A DNA stretch of 64,000 nucleotides from an uncultured Desulfovibrio sp. (GCA_913063155.1 CAJXYU010000005.1:124001-188000), one strand, 5' to 3'; numbered from the stretch's first letter, positions 24,054 through 34,428 are shown. The notes: generated by a model from the sequence alone, not told the origin. Made by a program: numbers and translations.

Positions 24054-27000
24054 TTGGATTTTCCCTCCCGCCTTAATTCCTTCCTGAACGGAAAGGCCAA
24101 AAGCTTACGCGTATTCAAAAGTGGTTACGCGAGTCAGGCCTTTGCGGGACGCGCTCTCATGGACAGGGGAGTCTCTCCGGTGTTCATCGTACCCGGTGCG
24201 CGCGAGTTCAGAGAGTTGAGTGCCTTGTCTGAGTTGTTGTCTCCTAGAGAGCAGGACCAATATCTTCCCGTCTGGGAGCGGGACTGGATAGGATTTCCTC
24301 CGTATCTGCCCAAGACACCCGGACCGGAGGAGTGGGGCGCGCGCTGGGCCTGCTTGTACGCGTTGATGTACGGCAGCAAGCCTTCCGGCATTCTGCTCAC
24401 GGTGGACAATCTTTTGCCTCTGTGGCCTTCACCCGATACCCTGCGGAACTGCTGGCTGCCTCTTTCCCGGGGGGAAGACATGTCTCCCGAGTTGGTCATG
24501 GAGCAATTGGTCTCGTGGGGATATCGCAGGAAGAAGATGGTTTCCGTCTGTGGGGACATGTCCATGCGTGGCGACATTCTTGATATTTTTGCGCCGGGCT
24601 ACCAGCATCCGGTCCGTTTGGAATTTTTCGGCGATTCTCTGGAGGAAATCCGTGTTTTCGACCTTTCCAGCCAACGCTCCATGGCAGATCTGCTGGAGGT
24701 TATTCTTCTGCCGGTTTCTCCAGGCGTTTCCACGGAAGAGTATGCGGAGCCAGCCCGGCAGTTATGGCGACGACTGCGCACTTCCGGTGAGATCGGAAGC
24801 ACAGAGGAACATGACTTGGGCGAGCGCCTGTCCCAATCCGACGGATATATCTGGCCCGGGCTTTTCTACGAGAATGCTTGCGGCTTGGAAGACTACTTTC
24901 CCTCATCTGCAAAATATATCCTCTCGGTTGGCGGAGAACTGCGTGGGAGGTTGGAGGACCAGGAGCAGGCCTGGGTGGATTTCATTGCTGTTCAGAGCCG
25001 GGACCATGGTCGGAAGTGGCCTCGAAGATTTATTGTCCGAGGAGAGGAAACTGCCCGTATGGCTTGGCAGGGCCGGGAACAGCTTGTTTTCGAGGAGTTG
25101 GTTCTCGGGCGGGAAAAGGACGGCATCGATCTTCCTGAACAGCGCATAGGCGAATTCGGCGATCTGTTTTGGCAGCCCGAACAACAGCGCAGGCCGTGGG
25201 CGTCGCTCATGCACGGTCTCAAGGAGTGGAGCAGGGCTTCCAGGCAAACCGTATTGAGCTTTTCCTCAGAGCGTTCTCGCAAAAAATTTCTTTCCCTGGC
25301 CGAACCCGAAAATATCGATTTCAAGACGCGCTACGACATGGCGCAACGCGGCATCTTTGCGCTGGTGTCGCCGTTTAAGAAAGGCATGGAGCTGTCATGG
25401 TGCCAGACACGCATTCTGGGTGAGGACGTACTCCAGCCGGAACCGCCAAAGGCCCATGTAAGGACGGACAAAGCCTTCAAGGGCCTGGACCAGTACGAGG
25501 ATCTGGTTGCCGACGATCTGCTCGTGCACCGCGACTACGGCCTTTCCCGTTTCGGGGGGTTGCATCATCTCAAGATCGGGGATGTGCCCAACGATTACCT
25601 CCTGTTGCTTTTTGACGGCGATGATCGGTTGTACCTTCCGGTTGACCGGCTTAAACTCATCCAGCGTTACAAAGGGCCGGAAGGAGCCCTGCCTTCCTTG
25701 GACAAGCTGGGCGGATCTCGCTGGAAAAAAGCTACGGCCCGTGTGCGCAAGGCCATCGAAAAGATTGCCCACGAACTTGTGGAGATGTATGCGCTTCGCA
25801 AAGTCGGAAAGGGTTTTTCATACGGCCCACTGGATGAGATGTACTGGGATTTCGAGACGACTTTCGGTTTCGAGGAAACACCGGACCAGGACAAGGCCAT
25901 CAAAGACGTTTTCGAGGATATGGAACGTCCGGAGCCCATGGACCGGCTCGTCTGCGGAGATGTGGGCTTCGGCAAGACCGAGGTTGCGCTGCGCGCCTCC
26001 TTCCGGGCCGCTCTGGAAGGAAAACAGACGGCGCTTTTGTGTCCAACCACGGTATTGGCCGAACAGCATTACCAGACATTTACCCGGCGCATGGAAGGCT
26101 TTCCCGTCAGGGTGGGCATGCTCAGTCGGTTTGTGTCCCGTAAACACCAGAAAACAGTTTTGGAATCCGCCGCCCGCGGCGAGGTGGATATTCTCATCGG
26201 CACGCACAGGTTGTTGTCCAAGGATGTGGAGTTGCCCAACCTGGGGCTACTTATTTTGGATGAGGAGCAACGTTTCGGGGTCAAACACAAGGAGCGGCTC
26301 AAACAGTTCCGTAAAAATATAGATGTGCTGACTCTTTCGGCCACCCCCATTCCAAGAACCTTGCAGCTTTCCTTGTCTGGAGTTCGCGGGCTGTCCGTCA
26401 TAGAAACCCCTCCCCAGGACCGCAAGCCCGTGGAAACAGCCATTGTGGAACGTGACAAGGAAGTGCTCAAGAACGTGCTTCAGCGCGAACTGGACCGTGG
26501 AGGGCAGGTGTTCTGGGTTTATAACCGGGTCAACGGTCTGGAGCGGGTCGCCGAATTCGTCCGGGAGTTGGCCCCTGAGGCGCGGGTCGGCATGGCCCAC
26601 GGACAGATGACGGAAAAGGCCTTGGAAGAAACCATGCATAAATATTGGCATGGGGAGCTCGACGTCCTTGTTTGTACCGCGATTGTCGAATCTGGGTTGG
26701 ATTTCCCCAACGCCAACACCCTGGTTGTGGACCAGGCCCAAATGTTCGGCCTGGGTCAGTTGTATCAGATCCGGGGGCGTGTGGGTCGGAGCGAGCGGCA
26801 GGCATATGCTTATTTTGTGGTCCCCTCCGTGGACAACCTCCAGGAAACCGTGCGCAAGCGTCTTAGAATAATTCTTGATCTGGATTATCTGGGAGCCGGA
26901 TTCAAGGTGGCTATGGAAGATTTGAGGTTGCGTGGCGCCGGGAATATATTGGGAGAAGCGCAATCCGGCCAAATAGCTAAAGTAGGACTTGAACTTTTTT

Positions 27001-27530
27001 TGGAAATGCTTGAGGAAGAAGTGCGCCGTGTCCGGGGTGAAAAACAGGCCCGGGCGACGGATCCTGAGTTGAATTTTGTTTTCGAGGCGCATATTCCCGG
27101 GGACTATTTGACGGATTCCCGAGAGCGTTTGCGTTACTACAAGGCTCTTTCAGCCGCAGGAAGCGACAGGGAGCTCAAAGAACTCGAGGCGGAAATCAGG
27201 GATCGGTTCGGGGTGTTGCCCGAGCAGTTGGAAACTTTCCTCGGCATTTTGGAGTTGAAGTTGATGCTGTCCCGGCTTCAGGTGGAACGTGCGGAATTGT
27301 ATCCGGGAAGAGCCGTACTTTCCTGGGGGGATGACGTGCAGGTACTCAATCCACAGGATTTGATCGCATGGGTTGCCGATCGACAGGATACAACCCGTAT
27401 GTTACCGCCATCAAAGCTTGAAGTTCGTTATGATCGCAGCATTCCCGTGCGCAAGGCCCTGCTGGATCTTGCCGTCGAATTGGGCGGGTTGCTTGAGAGC
27501 AGTGATAGCGACAATGATACCAAGGAATAA
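24054..27530 (+). CDS. mfd: transcription-repair coupling factor Mfd
   Basis: Removes stalled RNA polymerase and recruits UvrA. Length is about 1158 aa. Order: UvrB-homology region (to about 300), RNA-polymerase-interacting domain (about 480-545, LVHRDYGLSRFGGLHHL), DEAD-type translocase (Walker A GDVGFGKTEVALR, DEEQ box LDEEQRFGVKHKERLK), helicase C (VSATPIPRTL-like, then GRVGRSERQAYAYF), and the TRCF C-terminal domain. I place the start at TTG 24054 because GAGGTG at 24041-24046 is 7 nt away and homology-like sequence begins there. The GTG/ATG at 24021/24024 abut the cheW terminator hairpin. It leads a seven-gene plus-strand run, with an ATG following its stop directly. Confidence 0.95.
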   Translation: MDFPSRLNSFLNGKAKSLRVFKSGYASQAFAGRALMDRGVSPVFIVPGAREFRELSALSELLSPREQDQYLPVWERDWIGFPPYLPKTPGPEEWGARWACLYALMYGSKPSGILLTVDNLLPLWPSPDTLRNCWLPLSRGEDMSPELVMEQLVSWGYRRKKMVSVCGDMSMRGDILDIFAPGYQHPVRLEFFGDSLEEIRVFDLSSQRSMADLLEVILLPVSPGVSTEEYAEPARQLWRRLRTSGEIGSTEEHDLGERLSQSDGYIWPGLFYENACGLEDYFPSSAKYILSVGGELRGRLEDQEQAWVDFIAVQSRDHGRKWPRRFIVRGEETARMAWQGREQLVFEELVLGREKDGIDLPEQRIGEFGDLFWQPEQQRRPWASLMHGLKEWSRASRQTVLSFSSERSRKKFLSLAEPENIDFKTRYDMAQRGIFALVSPFKKGMELSWCQTRILGEDVLQPEPPKAHVRTDKAFKGLDQYEDLVADDLLVHRDYGLSRFGGLHHLKIGDVPNDYLLLLFDGDDRLYLPVDRLKLIQRYKGPEGALPSLDKLGGSRWKKATARVRKAIEKIAHELVEMYALRKVGKGFSYGPLDEMYWDFETTFGFEETPDQDKAIKDVFEDMERPEPMDRLVCGDVGFGKTEVALRASFRAALEGKQTALLCPTTVLAEQHYQTFTRRMEGFPVRVGMLSRFVSRKHQKTVLESAARGEVDILIGTHRLLSKDVELPNLGLLILDEEQRFGVKHKERLKQFRKNIDVLTLSATPIPRTLQLSLSGVRGLSVIETPPQDRKPVETAIVERDKEVLKNVLQRELDRGGQVFWVYNRVNGLERVAEFVRELAPEARVGMAHGQMTEKALEETMHKYWHGELDVLVCTAIVESGLDFPNANTLVVDQAQMFGLGQLYQIRGRVGRSERQAYAYFVVPSVDNLQETVRKRLRIILDLDYLGAGFKVAMEDLRLRGAGNILGEAQSGQIAKVGLELFLEMLEEEVRRVRGEKQARATDPELNFVFEAHIPGDYLTDSRERLRYYKALSAAGSDRELKELEAEIRDRFGVLPEQLETFLGILELKLMLSRLQVERAELYPGRAVLSWGDDVQVLNPQDLIAWVADRQDTTRMLPPSKLEVRYDRSIPVRKALLDLAVELGGLLESSDSDNDTKE

Positions 27531-28499
27531 ATGGATATGCTCATGTTAAAAAAAATTGCTTTGATCGCTGTACTTCTGGTGCTTCTGGGATGCGCCGGTG
27601 AGCCCGAAGAGATGGGGGTCGTGGCCCGGGTCAATGGAAAACCAATTCTTTTGAATCAGTTGGAGTTTCAGCACGACCTCATGCAGAACGACTATGGCAG
27701 TGGCATGGTCCCAAGTGTTGAGAAGCTCAGGAACGAGTATGGGCAGATTTTGGGCGACCTGATCGTTCAGGAATTGATCGTTCAGGAGTTGGAACGACTT
27801 GGTTTGGAAGTTACGGATGAAGAATTTGAAAAGGCCGAGAACCAGGTTCGCAATGATTATCCCGAAGGCGCTTTCGAGCAGGTCCTTATCGAAGAATACA
27901 TTGACCTGAAGGCTTGGCGACAGCAACTCAGGTATTATCTGGCGGTCAAGAAGTTTTATTCCCAAGTGCTGAGGCCGCAGGCCAAAATCGACTACAAGGA
28001 AGCGGAAGACTACTATAAAAAGCATATTTCCGATTACTATCTGCCCGCCAGTTTGAAGTTGCTGGTGCTTCACGGGCCTAACCGTCAACTCGTGGAGAGG
28101 GCGGTTGAGCGGTACCGGGCGGAAAAGAACGTGAAGGCGTTGACAACCGCTTTGGGCGAGGTTTCTGCCAGGGAGTTGGTCATCAGGGAAGAGCGGTTGC
28201 CTGTTTCCTGGGCCGACGCGTTGAAGGGGGTTGCTCCGGGAGGCTCGACCGCCATTTTGTCCGAAAAATCCGGTTTCGAGTCCATTGTGCTTTTGGAAAA
28301 GAGTCCCGCCAAGGTTCTGAATCCGACCCAGGCCTACCCCCTTGTGGAGGAGGTTTTGTTGGAGCGGAAGCTCCACAAAGTGTTTTCCGAGTGGCTTGAG
28401 AGCAGGCTTGCAACAGCACAAATCGAAATAAGCGAGCACCTCATGCCCGAGAGGGAGAACAACGATGTTTCTGCCGGAGCGGGTAATTCCAGTTCCTGA
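27531..28499 (+). CDS. SurA/PpiC-type lipoprotein chaperone
   Basis: Predicted outer-membrane-associated periplasmic chaperone, 322 aa. The signal peptide ends in a lipobox (LVLLGC), so Cys is lipidated. The mature N-terminus (VVARVNGKPILLNQLEFQHD) is the SurA_N-like module. A coiled, charged middle and a divergent parvulin-like C-terminus (about 180-280) follow. Key parvulin residues are poorly kept, so chaperone rather than isomerase activity is likely. The start ATG directly follows the mfd stop, with AAGGA 5 nt before. It is a tandem partner of the next gene. Confidence 0.82.
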   Translation: MDMLMLKKIALIAVLLVLLGCAGEPEEMGVVARVNGKPILLNQLEFQHDLMQNDYGSGMVPSVEKLRNEYGQILGDLIVQELIVQELERLGLEVTDEEFEKAENQVRNDYPEGAFEQVLIEEYIDLKAWRQQLRYYLAVKKFYSQVLRPQAKIDYKEAEDYYKKHISDYYLPASLKLLVLHGPNRQLVERAVERYRAEKNVKALTTALGEVSARELVIREERLPVSWADALKGVAPGGSTAILSEKSGFESIVLLEKSPAKVLNPTQAYPLVEEVLLERKLHKVFSEWLESRLATAQIEISEHLMPERENNDVSAGAGNSSS

Positions 28500-28589
28500 C
28501 CCTGCTTTGGCCCCGGCCGGGCCGTTGCATAGTTACATCAAAGTGTCTAAAGTGTGATGCGTTTTCAGTATTGATTCGAGGAGATCATC

Positions 28590-29522
28590 GTGCGTTTCAT
28601 TTCTATCGCAATAATTTTTGTAATGATTATGAGCCTTCCCGCCGTCGGATGGGGGGCTGAGTATATGAACAGGATTGTCGTCAAGGTAAACAACAATATT
28701 ATTACCGAGTACGACCTTAAGGAAAAGCTGGATACCGTTGTTGAGCGCTTTGAGAGTCAAGGCAAGATGATCGGCGACGCCGAGCTTGCCGAAATAAGGA
28801 AGAAGCTGCTCACCAACATGGTGGATGAGCTGCTTTTGCAGCAGGAGCTTGATCGTTTCCAGATCAAAGCCTCCGATGCCGACGTGCAGGACGAGCTTGA
28901 GCATCTTCAGGCAGAGTATAATCTTGATCCGGAAGCGTTCAAGGCCCGCATTGAGGAAGAAGGGATGTCCTATGGTGAGTTCAAGAAGCGGGTTAAGGGC
29001 AACCTGGAAAAACAGCGGCTCATGGGCGCCATGGTTCAAAGCAAAGTAGTCGTCACGGATACCGAAGTGAAGGAAGCCTACGAAAAGCACAAGGAAGAAT
29101 ATTCCCTTGGCGGCGGGCTGCACTTGGCGGTAATCATGCTGCCTGCCGATGTCTCTCCTGAGGAAGTGTCCAAGAAGATGGCAGACGGTGACCTGACTTT
29201 TGAGGAGGCTGCCGCCAAATTCTCCGTCGGGCCGGGGGCCGACTCCGGGGGCGACATTGGTGAATTCGCATGGAAGGACCTGGGTGAAGAGTGGCGTGCT
29301 CCTCTCAGTGACATGGTCGCCGGGGACGTGAAGGGGCCCGTGGTCATCCAGGAGGCCAACACCTTCATCAAGCTGATCGAGAAGAATGAAGGCAATTACG
29401 TTCCGTTTGAAGAAGTCAAGGACAAGATTTACATCAACTTGCTGAAAACCAAGCGGGAAAAAACTTTTGATGATTATTTTGATACTTTGAGAGAAAAAGC
29501 TGTAATTCAATATATGAACTAA
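28590..29522 (+). CDS. periplasmic peptidyl-prolyl isomerase/chaperone SurA-like
   Basis: Assists outer-membrane protein folding. Length is 310 aa. A Sec signal peptide (hydrophobic 5-20, likely cleavage after GWGA) is followed by the SurA N-terminal module (IVVKVNNNIITEYDLKEKL) and a single parvulin domain (about 175-275: SVGPGADSGGDIGEFAWKDLG). SurA in enterobacteria has two parvulin domains, so this is a shorter form. The start is a GTG at 28590 with GAGGAG 6 nt upstream. It lies 90 nt after the lipoprotein gene and 24 nt before the RodZ-like gene. Confidence 0.9.
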   Translation: MRFISIAIIFVMIMSLPAVGWGAEYMNRIVVKVNNNIITEYDLKEKLDTVVERFESQGKMIGDAELAEIRKKLLTNMVDELLLQQELDRFQIKASDADVQDELEHLQAEYNLDPEAFKARIEEEGMSYGEFKKRVKGNLEKQRLMGAMVQSKVVVTDTEVKEAYEKHKEEYSLGGGLHLAVIMLPADVSPEEVSKKMADGDLTFEEAAAKFSVGPGADSGGDIGEFAWKDLGEEWRAPLSDMVAGDVKGPVVIQEANTFIKLIEKNEGNYVPFEEVKDKIYINLLKTKREKTFDDYFDTLREKAVIQYMN

Positions 29523-29546
29523 CTCAGCGTAGAGCTGGAGAACTGC

Positions 29547-30515
29547 ATGAACTTTGAGGAATTAGGACACATATTCAAGCAAGAGCGGGAAAAGCGCGGC
29601 CTGAGCATCAAGGAAGTGATGGAAGTCACGAAAATCAGTCGTCGCAATATCATTGCTCTTGAGGAAGGGAATAGTGAAGACCTTCCCCACCCTGTATACG
29701 CCAAGGGTTTTGTTCGCAGCTATGCCCGCTTTCTGGGCTTGGACGGTGATGAACTGGCAAGGGCTTTCGACTTTGACATGGATGGGGGGGCCGAAGAACT
29801 GGAGATCACGCAGTATGACGTGACTCCCGGTACGGACCTCGCCTTTCAGGAGACTGACTCCGGCTCTGGAGGGAAAAAGAGCTCCTTGCCCGCCATTTTG
29901 CTGATTATCCTCCTGCTCGGCGTTCTTGGCGGACTGGTTTACTACTTTGGTTTCCATCAAAAAGCTCCGGTTGCTGTGGAGACATCCGCAGTGGAACCGA
30001 TTACTCCGAAAGCTGCATCTTCTGTGGAGGCCCCTCAAGGGGCTTCCCGTGTGGAGGAAACCCTACAGCCGACATCGACAACTTCTGAATCCGGACAGCC
30101 TTCCGCTGAGAAAGCAGAAGCAGACGAGTCCACGCCTCAGGCTGTCGAAGCAGCCCCGGCGGCTGAGCAGCCGGAAACGACGGATGCTCAGCCCGAAGAG
30201 CCGGTCGCGGTTCGGGCTGAAGAGGCTTCCTCGTCCAAGCGGGCAAAAGCCGAGGAGGGCGAGGAATACAAGCATGTGCTGGTTATTCGTGCCATTGCGG
30301 ATGAAGGATGCTGGATCGGCGTCTGGAAGAGCGACGACGAGGCTATGATCCGCGATTTTTTCTTGCGTAAGGGCGAGCCGCTCCGTCTCAAGTTCAACAG
30401 TTTCCGCCGTATCCGCATCGGCAATGTCCCCGGGGTGACCATCACCTACAACGGCAACGCGTATCCCATGGATACGAGCAAGGGGAAAACCCAGGACCTT
30501 CGTTTCGGTCAATAA
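29547..30515 (+). CDS. RodZ-like HTH membrane protein (DUF4115)
   Basis: A bitopic protein of 322 aa. An N-terminal XRE-type HTH domain (about 5-75, GLSIKEVMEVTKISRRNIIALEEG and PVYAKGFVRSYARFLGLD) is cytoplasmic. A transmembrane helix (about 112-132) and a long low-complexity Ala/Glu/Pro/Thr-rich periplasmic linker (about 140-235) follow. The C-terminal DUF4115 domain (about 240-322) contains DEGCWIGVWKSDD and FNSFRRIRIGNVPGVTITYNG. RodZ connects MreB to the cell-wall machinery; that role is by family. GGAG precedes the ATG. Confidence 0.88.
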   Translation: MNFEELGHIFKQEREKRGLSIKEVMEVTKISRRNIIALEEGNSEDLPHPVYAKGFVRSYARFLGLDGDELARAFDFDMDGGAEELEITQYDVTPGTDLAFQETDSGSGGKKSSLPAILLIILLLGVLGGLVYYFGFHQKAPVAVETSAVEPITPKAASSVEAPQGASRVEETLQPTSTTSESGQPSAEKAEADESTPQAVEAAPAAEQPETTDAQPEEPVAVRAEEASSSKRAKAEEGEEYKHVLVIRAIADEGCWIGVWKSDDEAMIRDFFLRKGEPLRLKFNSFRRIRIGNVPGVTITYNGNAYPMDTSKGKTQDLRFGQ

Positions 30516-30536
30516 TTTTCTGTAGTGGGGCACACC

Positions 30537-31295
30537 ATGGATGTCACCGAAAAGGCCCTTGTGCTCAGGGTGGGGCGTTTTCGGGAGGCCGATGCCTGGG
30601 TTCGCCTGTTGACGGCTGCACGTGGTGTCTTCACTGCCTTTGCGTTCGGCGGATTTCGCAGCCGTCGGCGTTTCCTCGGTTGTCTCGATCCCCTCAATCT
30701 TGTCCTCTTCACCATCGGTTCGGACCGAAAAGGCGCTTATCAGCAGTTGGCTGAAGGTTCCTTGCTGAACGGCTTCAAGGAATTGAAGGCCGACAGCTCG
30801 CTGGTGGGACAAGCGGTCAACTGCATGAAATTCGTGGAAGCCATCGAGCCCGGGCCAGAGGACGGCAGGGCGCTCTTTTCCCTTCTTCTTGATACCCTGG
30901 AAACCCTGGAGCAAAAAACGCCCACAGGTGATCTTTTTCCTATATTATTTCGGGCAAAAGCCTCATTTGAGCTCGGGTTTACGCCGGATTTTTCCAACTG
31001 CGGCAGGTGTGGCGCCGGGTTGGGGAGTGCCGCCTCGGTTTCTTTTTCCGTGGAAAGCGGTCAGGTGACATGCTCTGCTTGTAAATTGCAGCAGAAACCG
31101 GTAGATGGTCTTGCTCGGCAGGTTTCTGTCGGTACCTTGCGAACGCTTGACTGGATTATGCGCAGCAACCCGTCCGAATGGGTAGGGCTGGGCATGGCCA
31201 GTGAAGTGCGTCGTCAGGTTTTCGAGCTTGTGGAGCTCTTCATCGCATACCACCTCGGCCTCCAGTGGGAGGGCGGGAACTATAAAAAAGTTTGA
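30537..31295 (+). CDS. recO: DNA repair protein RecO
   Basis: Works with RecR and RecF to load RecA at gaps. Length is 252 aa. The N-terminal OB fold (about 1-80) starts VTEKALVLRVGRFREADAWVRLLT. The C-terminal helical domain carries a zinc-type four-cysteine site, CGRCG near 155 and CSAC near 180. The ATG at 30537 has a GGGG ribosome site; a GTG at 30525 is upstream of it and less likely. It is between the RodZ-like gene and glyQ in a compact run; spacing to the glyQ ATG is 15 nt. Confidence 0.9.
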   Translation: MDVTEKALVLRVGRFREADAWVRLLTAARGVFTAFAFGGFRSRRRFLGCLDPLNLVLFTIGSDRKGAYQQLAEGSLLNGFKELKADSSLVGQAVNCMKFVEAIEPGPEDGRALFSLLLDTLETLEQKTPTGDLFPILFRAKASFELGFTPDFSNCGRCGAGLGSAASVSFSVESGQVTCSACKLQQKPVDGLARQVSVGTLRTLDWIMRSNPSEWVGLGMASEVRRQVFELVELFIAYHLGLQWEGGNYKKV

Positions 31296-31310
31296 TATTT
31301 GGAGTCTTTC

Positions 31311-32180
31311 ATGAATTTTCAGGACGTCATCTTGAGGCTGCAGGGGTTCTGGGCCAAGCAGGGGTGCGTCATCGTCCAGCCGTTCGATATCGAGGTTGGC
31401 GCAGGGACGTTCAACCCATCAACCTTTTTCAGGGTCATCGGCCCGGAGCCGTGGAACGTCGCGTATGTCGAACCTTCCAGAAGACCCACTGACGGCCGTT
31501 ACGGTGAAAATCCCAACCGTTTGCAGCACTACTACCAGTTCCAGGCCATTCTGAAGCCTTCTCCGGACAACATTCAGGACCTGTATCTGGAAAGCCTCGC
31601 CGCCATCGGAATCGATGCTCGCGAGCACGATATTCGTTTCGTCGAGGACGACTGGGAATCCCCGACTCTGGGCGCCTGGGGGCTTGGCTGGGAAGTCTGG
31701 CTCAACGGCATGGAGGTCACACAGTTCACCTACTTTCAGCAGGTGGGGGGCATCGATCTCAAGCCTGTCAGCGTGGAAGTCACCTACGGTCTTGAACGTC
31801 TGTGCATGTATTTGCAGGAAAAGGAATCCGTCTACGATCTGCAGTGGAACGACAACGTCACTTACGGCGAGGTCTACCATCAGAACGAAGTGGAGATGTC
31901 CAAATACAATTTTGAACTTTCCAATGCCGACATGCTCCTCGACCTGTTCAACAAATTTGAGGCGGAGTGCTTGAAGCTGTGCGACGAGGGTCTTCCCTGG
32001 CCCGCATACGACTACTGTCTGAAGTGTTCGCATTCCTTCAACATGCTTGATGCCCGTGGCGCCATCTCCATTACCGAGCGCGCCGCCTATATTGGAAAGG
32101 TACGCAACCTTGCATCCCGGATTGCCCGTCTTTACGCGGACCAACGCGAAGAAATGGGCTACCCCATGCTCAAGAAATAA
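31311..32180 (+). CDS. glyQ: glycyl-tRNA synthetase alpha subunit
   Basis: Catalytic subunit of the alpha2beta2 glycyl-tRNA synthetase, which charges tRNA-Gly. Length is 289 aa, typical. The start is [21 protein letters not shown], and the class II motifs appear as [25 protein letters not shown] and [19 protein letters not shown]. The ATG at 31311 has GGAG upstream; a TTG four codons earlier is not preferred. It is followed after 36 nt by glyS. No recent gene duplication or domain loss is visible. Confidence 0.96.
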   Translation: MNFQDVILRLQGFWAKQGCVIVQPFDIEVGAGTFNPSTFFRVIGPEPWNVAYVEPSRRPTDGRYGENPNRLQHYYQFQAILKPSPDNIQDLYLESLAAIGIDAREHDIRFVEDDWESPTLGAWGLGWEVWLNGMEVTQFTYFQQVGGIDLKPVSVEVTYGLERLCMYLQEKESVYDLQWNDNVTYGEVYHQNEVEMSKYNFELSNADMLLDLFNKFEAECLKLCDEGLPWPAYDYCLKCSHSFNMLDARGAISITERAAYIGKVRNLASRIARLYADQREEMGYPMLKK

Positions 32181-32216
32181 CGGCCCGGAAGCGAACCGGA
32201 AAGAAAGAGTAGAATA

Positions 32217-34325
32217 ATGGCTGAATTCATTCTGGAAATCGGAATAGAGGAAATGCCCGCCCGCTTCGTTCCCAAGCTGGCCAAGGAGCTTGCCGCTTCT
32301 TTTGAGAGCCTGCTGGCCGAAGCCATGGTCGACTATGAGGCAATCGATACTTACGCCACTCCGCGCAGGCTCACTGCGCACGCCACGGGCATCAGTGAGA
32401 TACAGCGCAAGGAAGAGGAGACCGTGTCCGGTCCTCCGGTGCGTATCGCTTACGATGCGGACGGCAACCTTACCAAGGCTGGTCTGGGATTCATCAAGAC
32501 CCAGGGCCTGTCCGAGAGCGACATTTTCAAGCTGGAAACCGACAAGGGCGAGTACCTGGCCGCCAACAAGGTGGTCGGCGGCGGCAAGACCGCGGACATT
32601 CTGCCCGCAATCTGCATCAAGTCCGTGGAGTCCATGACTTTCCCAAAGAAAATGCGTTGGGGCGGGTACGACTTCGCCTTCGGCCGTCCGGTGCGTTGGC
32701 TCATGGCTCTGCTGGACGACGCCGTCATCGAATTTTCCGTGGAAAATCTGACTTCCGGACGCCTTTCCTATGGTCACCGTGTCATGGGACCCGGCCCCTG
32801 GACCATAGACAAGGCCGGTGACTATTTTTCCATCATGGAAGACAAGGCCAAGGTTATCCTGGACCCGGAAAGGCGTAAGGAAATCGTGGTGGCCGAAGCC
32901 AATCGTTTGGCCAAGGAAGTCGGAGGCGGGATCGTCTGGAAGGAAAGCCTGTTGGAAGAGGTGGCCAACCTCGTTGAATGGCCGGTTCCCATTTTGGGCG
33001 ACTTCGATAACATGTATCTGGAAGTCCCGCGTGAAGTGCTGCTGACCAGTATGCAGAGCCATCAGAAGAGTTTTGGCGTACAGAAAGCTGACGGCTCCCT
33101 GCTGCCGCATTTTCTGACCACCTTGAACATTGAGCCCGTGGATGTGGCTCTCGTCAAAAAAGGCTGGGAGCGCGTGCTCAAGGCCCGCCTCGAGGACGCA
33201 CGTTTCTTTTGGGAATCCGACTGCAAGATCGATTTTCAGACTTGGCTGGACAAGCTGGAAAACGTCGTTTTCTTCGGCCCGCTGGGCAGCATGGGCGACA
33301 AGACCCGTCGTTTGGAAAAGCTCTGCACCAGGCTTGTGGAGACCGTGGGCGAGGCCAAGGGCGTCGTTCCCGGCGAATTTGCGCAGTTCGGCCAGGCAGG
33401 CCGCCTGTCCAAGGCCGACCTGGTGTCCGATATGGTCATTGAGTTCGACTCCCTGCAGGGCGTCATGGGCGGTATCTACGCCGACCGGGCCGGAAAGGGG
33501 GGGATCGTTTCCAAGGCGTTGTACGAGCAGTATCTGCCCGCAGGCCCCGAGACTCCTGTCCCGGCCAGTCTCGGCGGTGCGCTGCTGTCCATGTCCGACA
33601 AGGTGGACACCCTGGTGGGGTGCTTCGGTCTGGGCAAGGTTCCCACCGGCGCAAACGACCCGTTCGCGCTGCGTCGCTGCGCACTGGGCATCTGCCGCAT
33701 CATCATGGAACACGGCCTGGAACTTGACCTTAAGAAACTGCTGACCTGGGCGCAGGAAGCCTACAGCGGAGTAAAATGGAAACTGGGGGGCGAGGAGTCC
33801 TTGGAAAAGCTCCAGGGCTTTTTTGCCAACCGTCTGCGAGCTCTGTTCACCGGTAAAGGTTTTGAGACCAAGGTGGTCGATGCCGCATTGGGGGCAGGCT
33901 TCAATGATGTTCGCACGCTGGAAAAGCGTATCGAGGCCCTGGCGGAGTTCAGCCGCGAAGAGGATTTCGAACTGGCCGTTCTGACCTTCAAGCGCGCTGC
34001 CAACATCATCCGCAAACAGGGTGATGAGGCCGGGCAGGAACTCACCGGCAGCTTCGAGGAAGAGATCTTTGAGGACGACAATGAAAAGGCACTGGCCGCC
34101 AAGTTGGACGAAACCGCACCCACGTTCGAAGAACTGTGGGAAAACGACGATTTCGTCGGCCTTTTCGGTCTGTTGCGGGAACTGCGTCCCAGCGTGGACG
34201 GGTTTTTCGACAATGTCATGGTCATGTGCGAGGATCAGGCCGTGCGCCTGAATCGTCTCAACCTGCTCAAGTCGCTGGTGGATCGTTTGAGCCGTTTGGC
34301 TGACTTCAATGCATTGCAGGTATAA
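32217..34325 (+). CDS. glyS: glycyl-tRNA synthetase beta subunit
   Basis: Tetramer beta subunit needed for tRNA-Gly recognition. Length is 702 aa, normal. The N-terminus is the conserved FILEIGIEEMPARFVPKLAKEL. Further family landmarks are the PKKMRWG segment and FKTFLDLEDARFF-like stretches (EDARFFWESDC). The C-terminus holds an anticodon-binding type helical region (about 580-690). It directly follows glyQ, consistent with one operon. The next gene, rpsT, has its own promoter after the glyS stop. Confidence 0.95.
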   Translation: MAEFILEIGIEEMPARFVPKLAKELAASFESLLAEAMVDYEAIDTYATPRRLTAHATGISEIQRKEEETVSGPPVRIAYDADGNLTKAGLGFIKTQGLSESDIFKLETDKGEYLAANKVVGGGKTADILPAICIKSVESMTFPKKMRWGGYDFAFGRPVRWLMALLDDAVIEFSVENLTSGRLSYGHRVMGPGPWTIDKAGDYFSIMEDKAKVILDPERRKEIVVAEANRLAKEVGGGIVWKESLLEEVANLVEWPVPILGDFDNMYLEVPREVLLTSMQSHQKSFGVQKADGSLLPHFLTTLNIEPVDVALVKKGWERVLKARLEDARFFWESDCKIDFQTWLDKLENVVFFGPLGSMGDKTRRLEKLCTRLVETVGEAKGVVPGEFAQFGQAGRLSKADLVSDMVIEFDSLQGVMGGIYADRAGKGGIVSKALYEQYLPAGPETPVPASLGGALLSMSDKVDTLVGCFGLGKVPTGANDPFALRRCALGICRIIMEHGLELDLKKLLTWAQEAYSGVKWKLGGEESLEKLQGFFANRLRALFTGKGFETKVVDAALGAGFNDVRTLEKRIEALAEFSREEDFELAVLTFKRAANIIRKQGDEAGQELTGSFEEEIFEDDNEKALAAKLDETAPTFEELWENDDFVGLFGLLRELRPSVDGFFDNVMVMCEDQAVRLNRLNLLKSLVDRLSRLADFNALQV

Positions 34326-34332
34326 AAATACC

Positions 34333-34361
34333 TTGACAAAGGCAGATAGGGCATATACACA
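34333..34361 (+). promoter_or_regulatory. promoter of rpsT
   Basis: Consensus TTGACA at 34333-34338. Possible -10 elements are TATACA at 34354-34359 (15-nt spacer) or TACACA at 34356-34361 (17-nt spacer). It lies directly after the glyS stop and gives a leader of about 65 nt. Confidence 0.6.
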
Positions 34362-34428
34362 TCCCTGTCTTTGGAAGTGAATAAATCGTTCAACACGAAT
34401 TTAATTAATAGATTTTAGGAGAATTGTT

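Noticed and set aside
31419-33713. 764-codon minus-strand open frame
   Set aside because: Antisense to glyQ and glyS; product is a composition-driven shadow.
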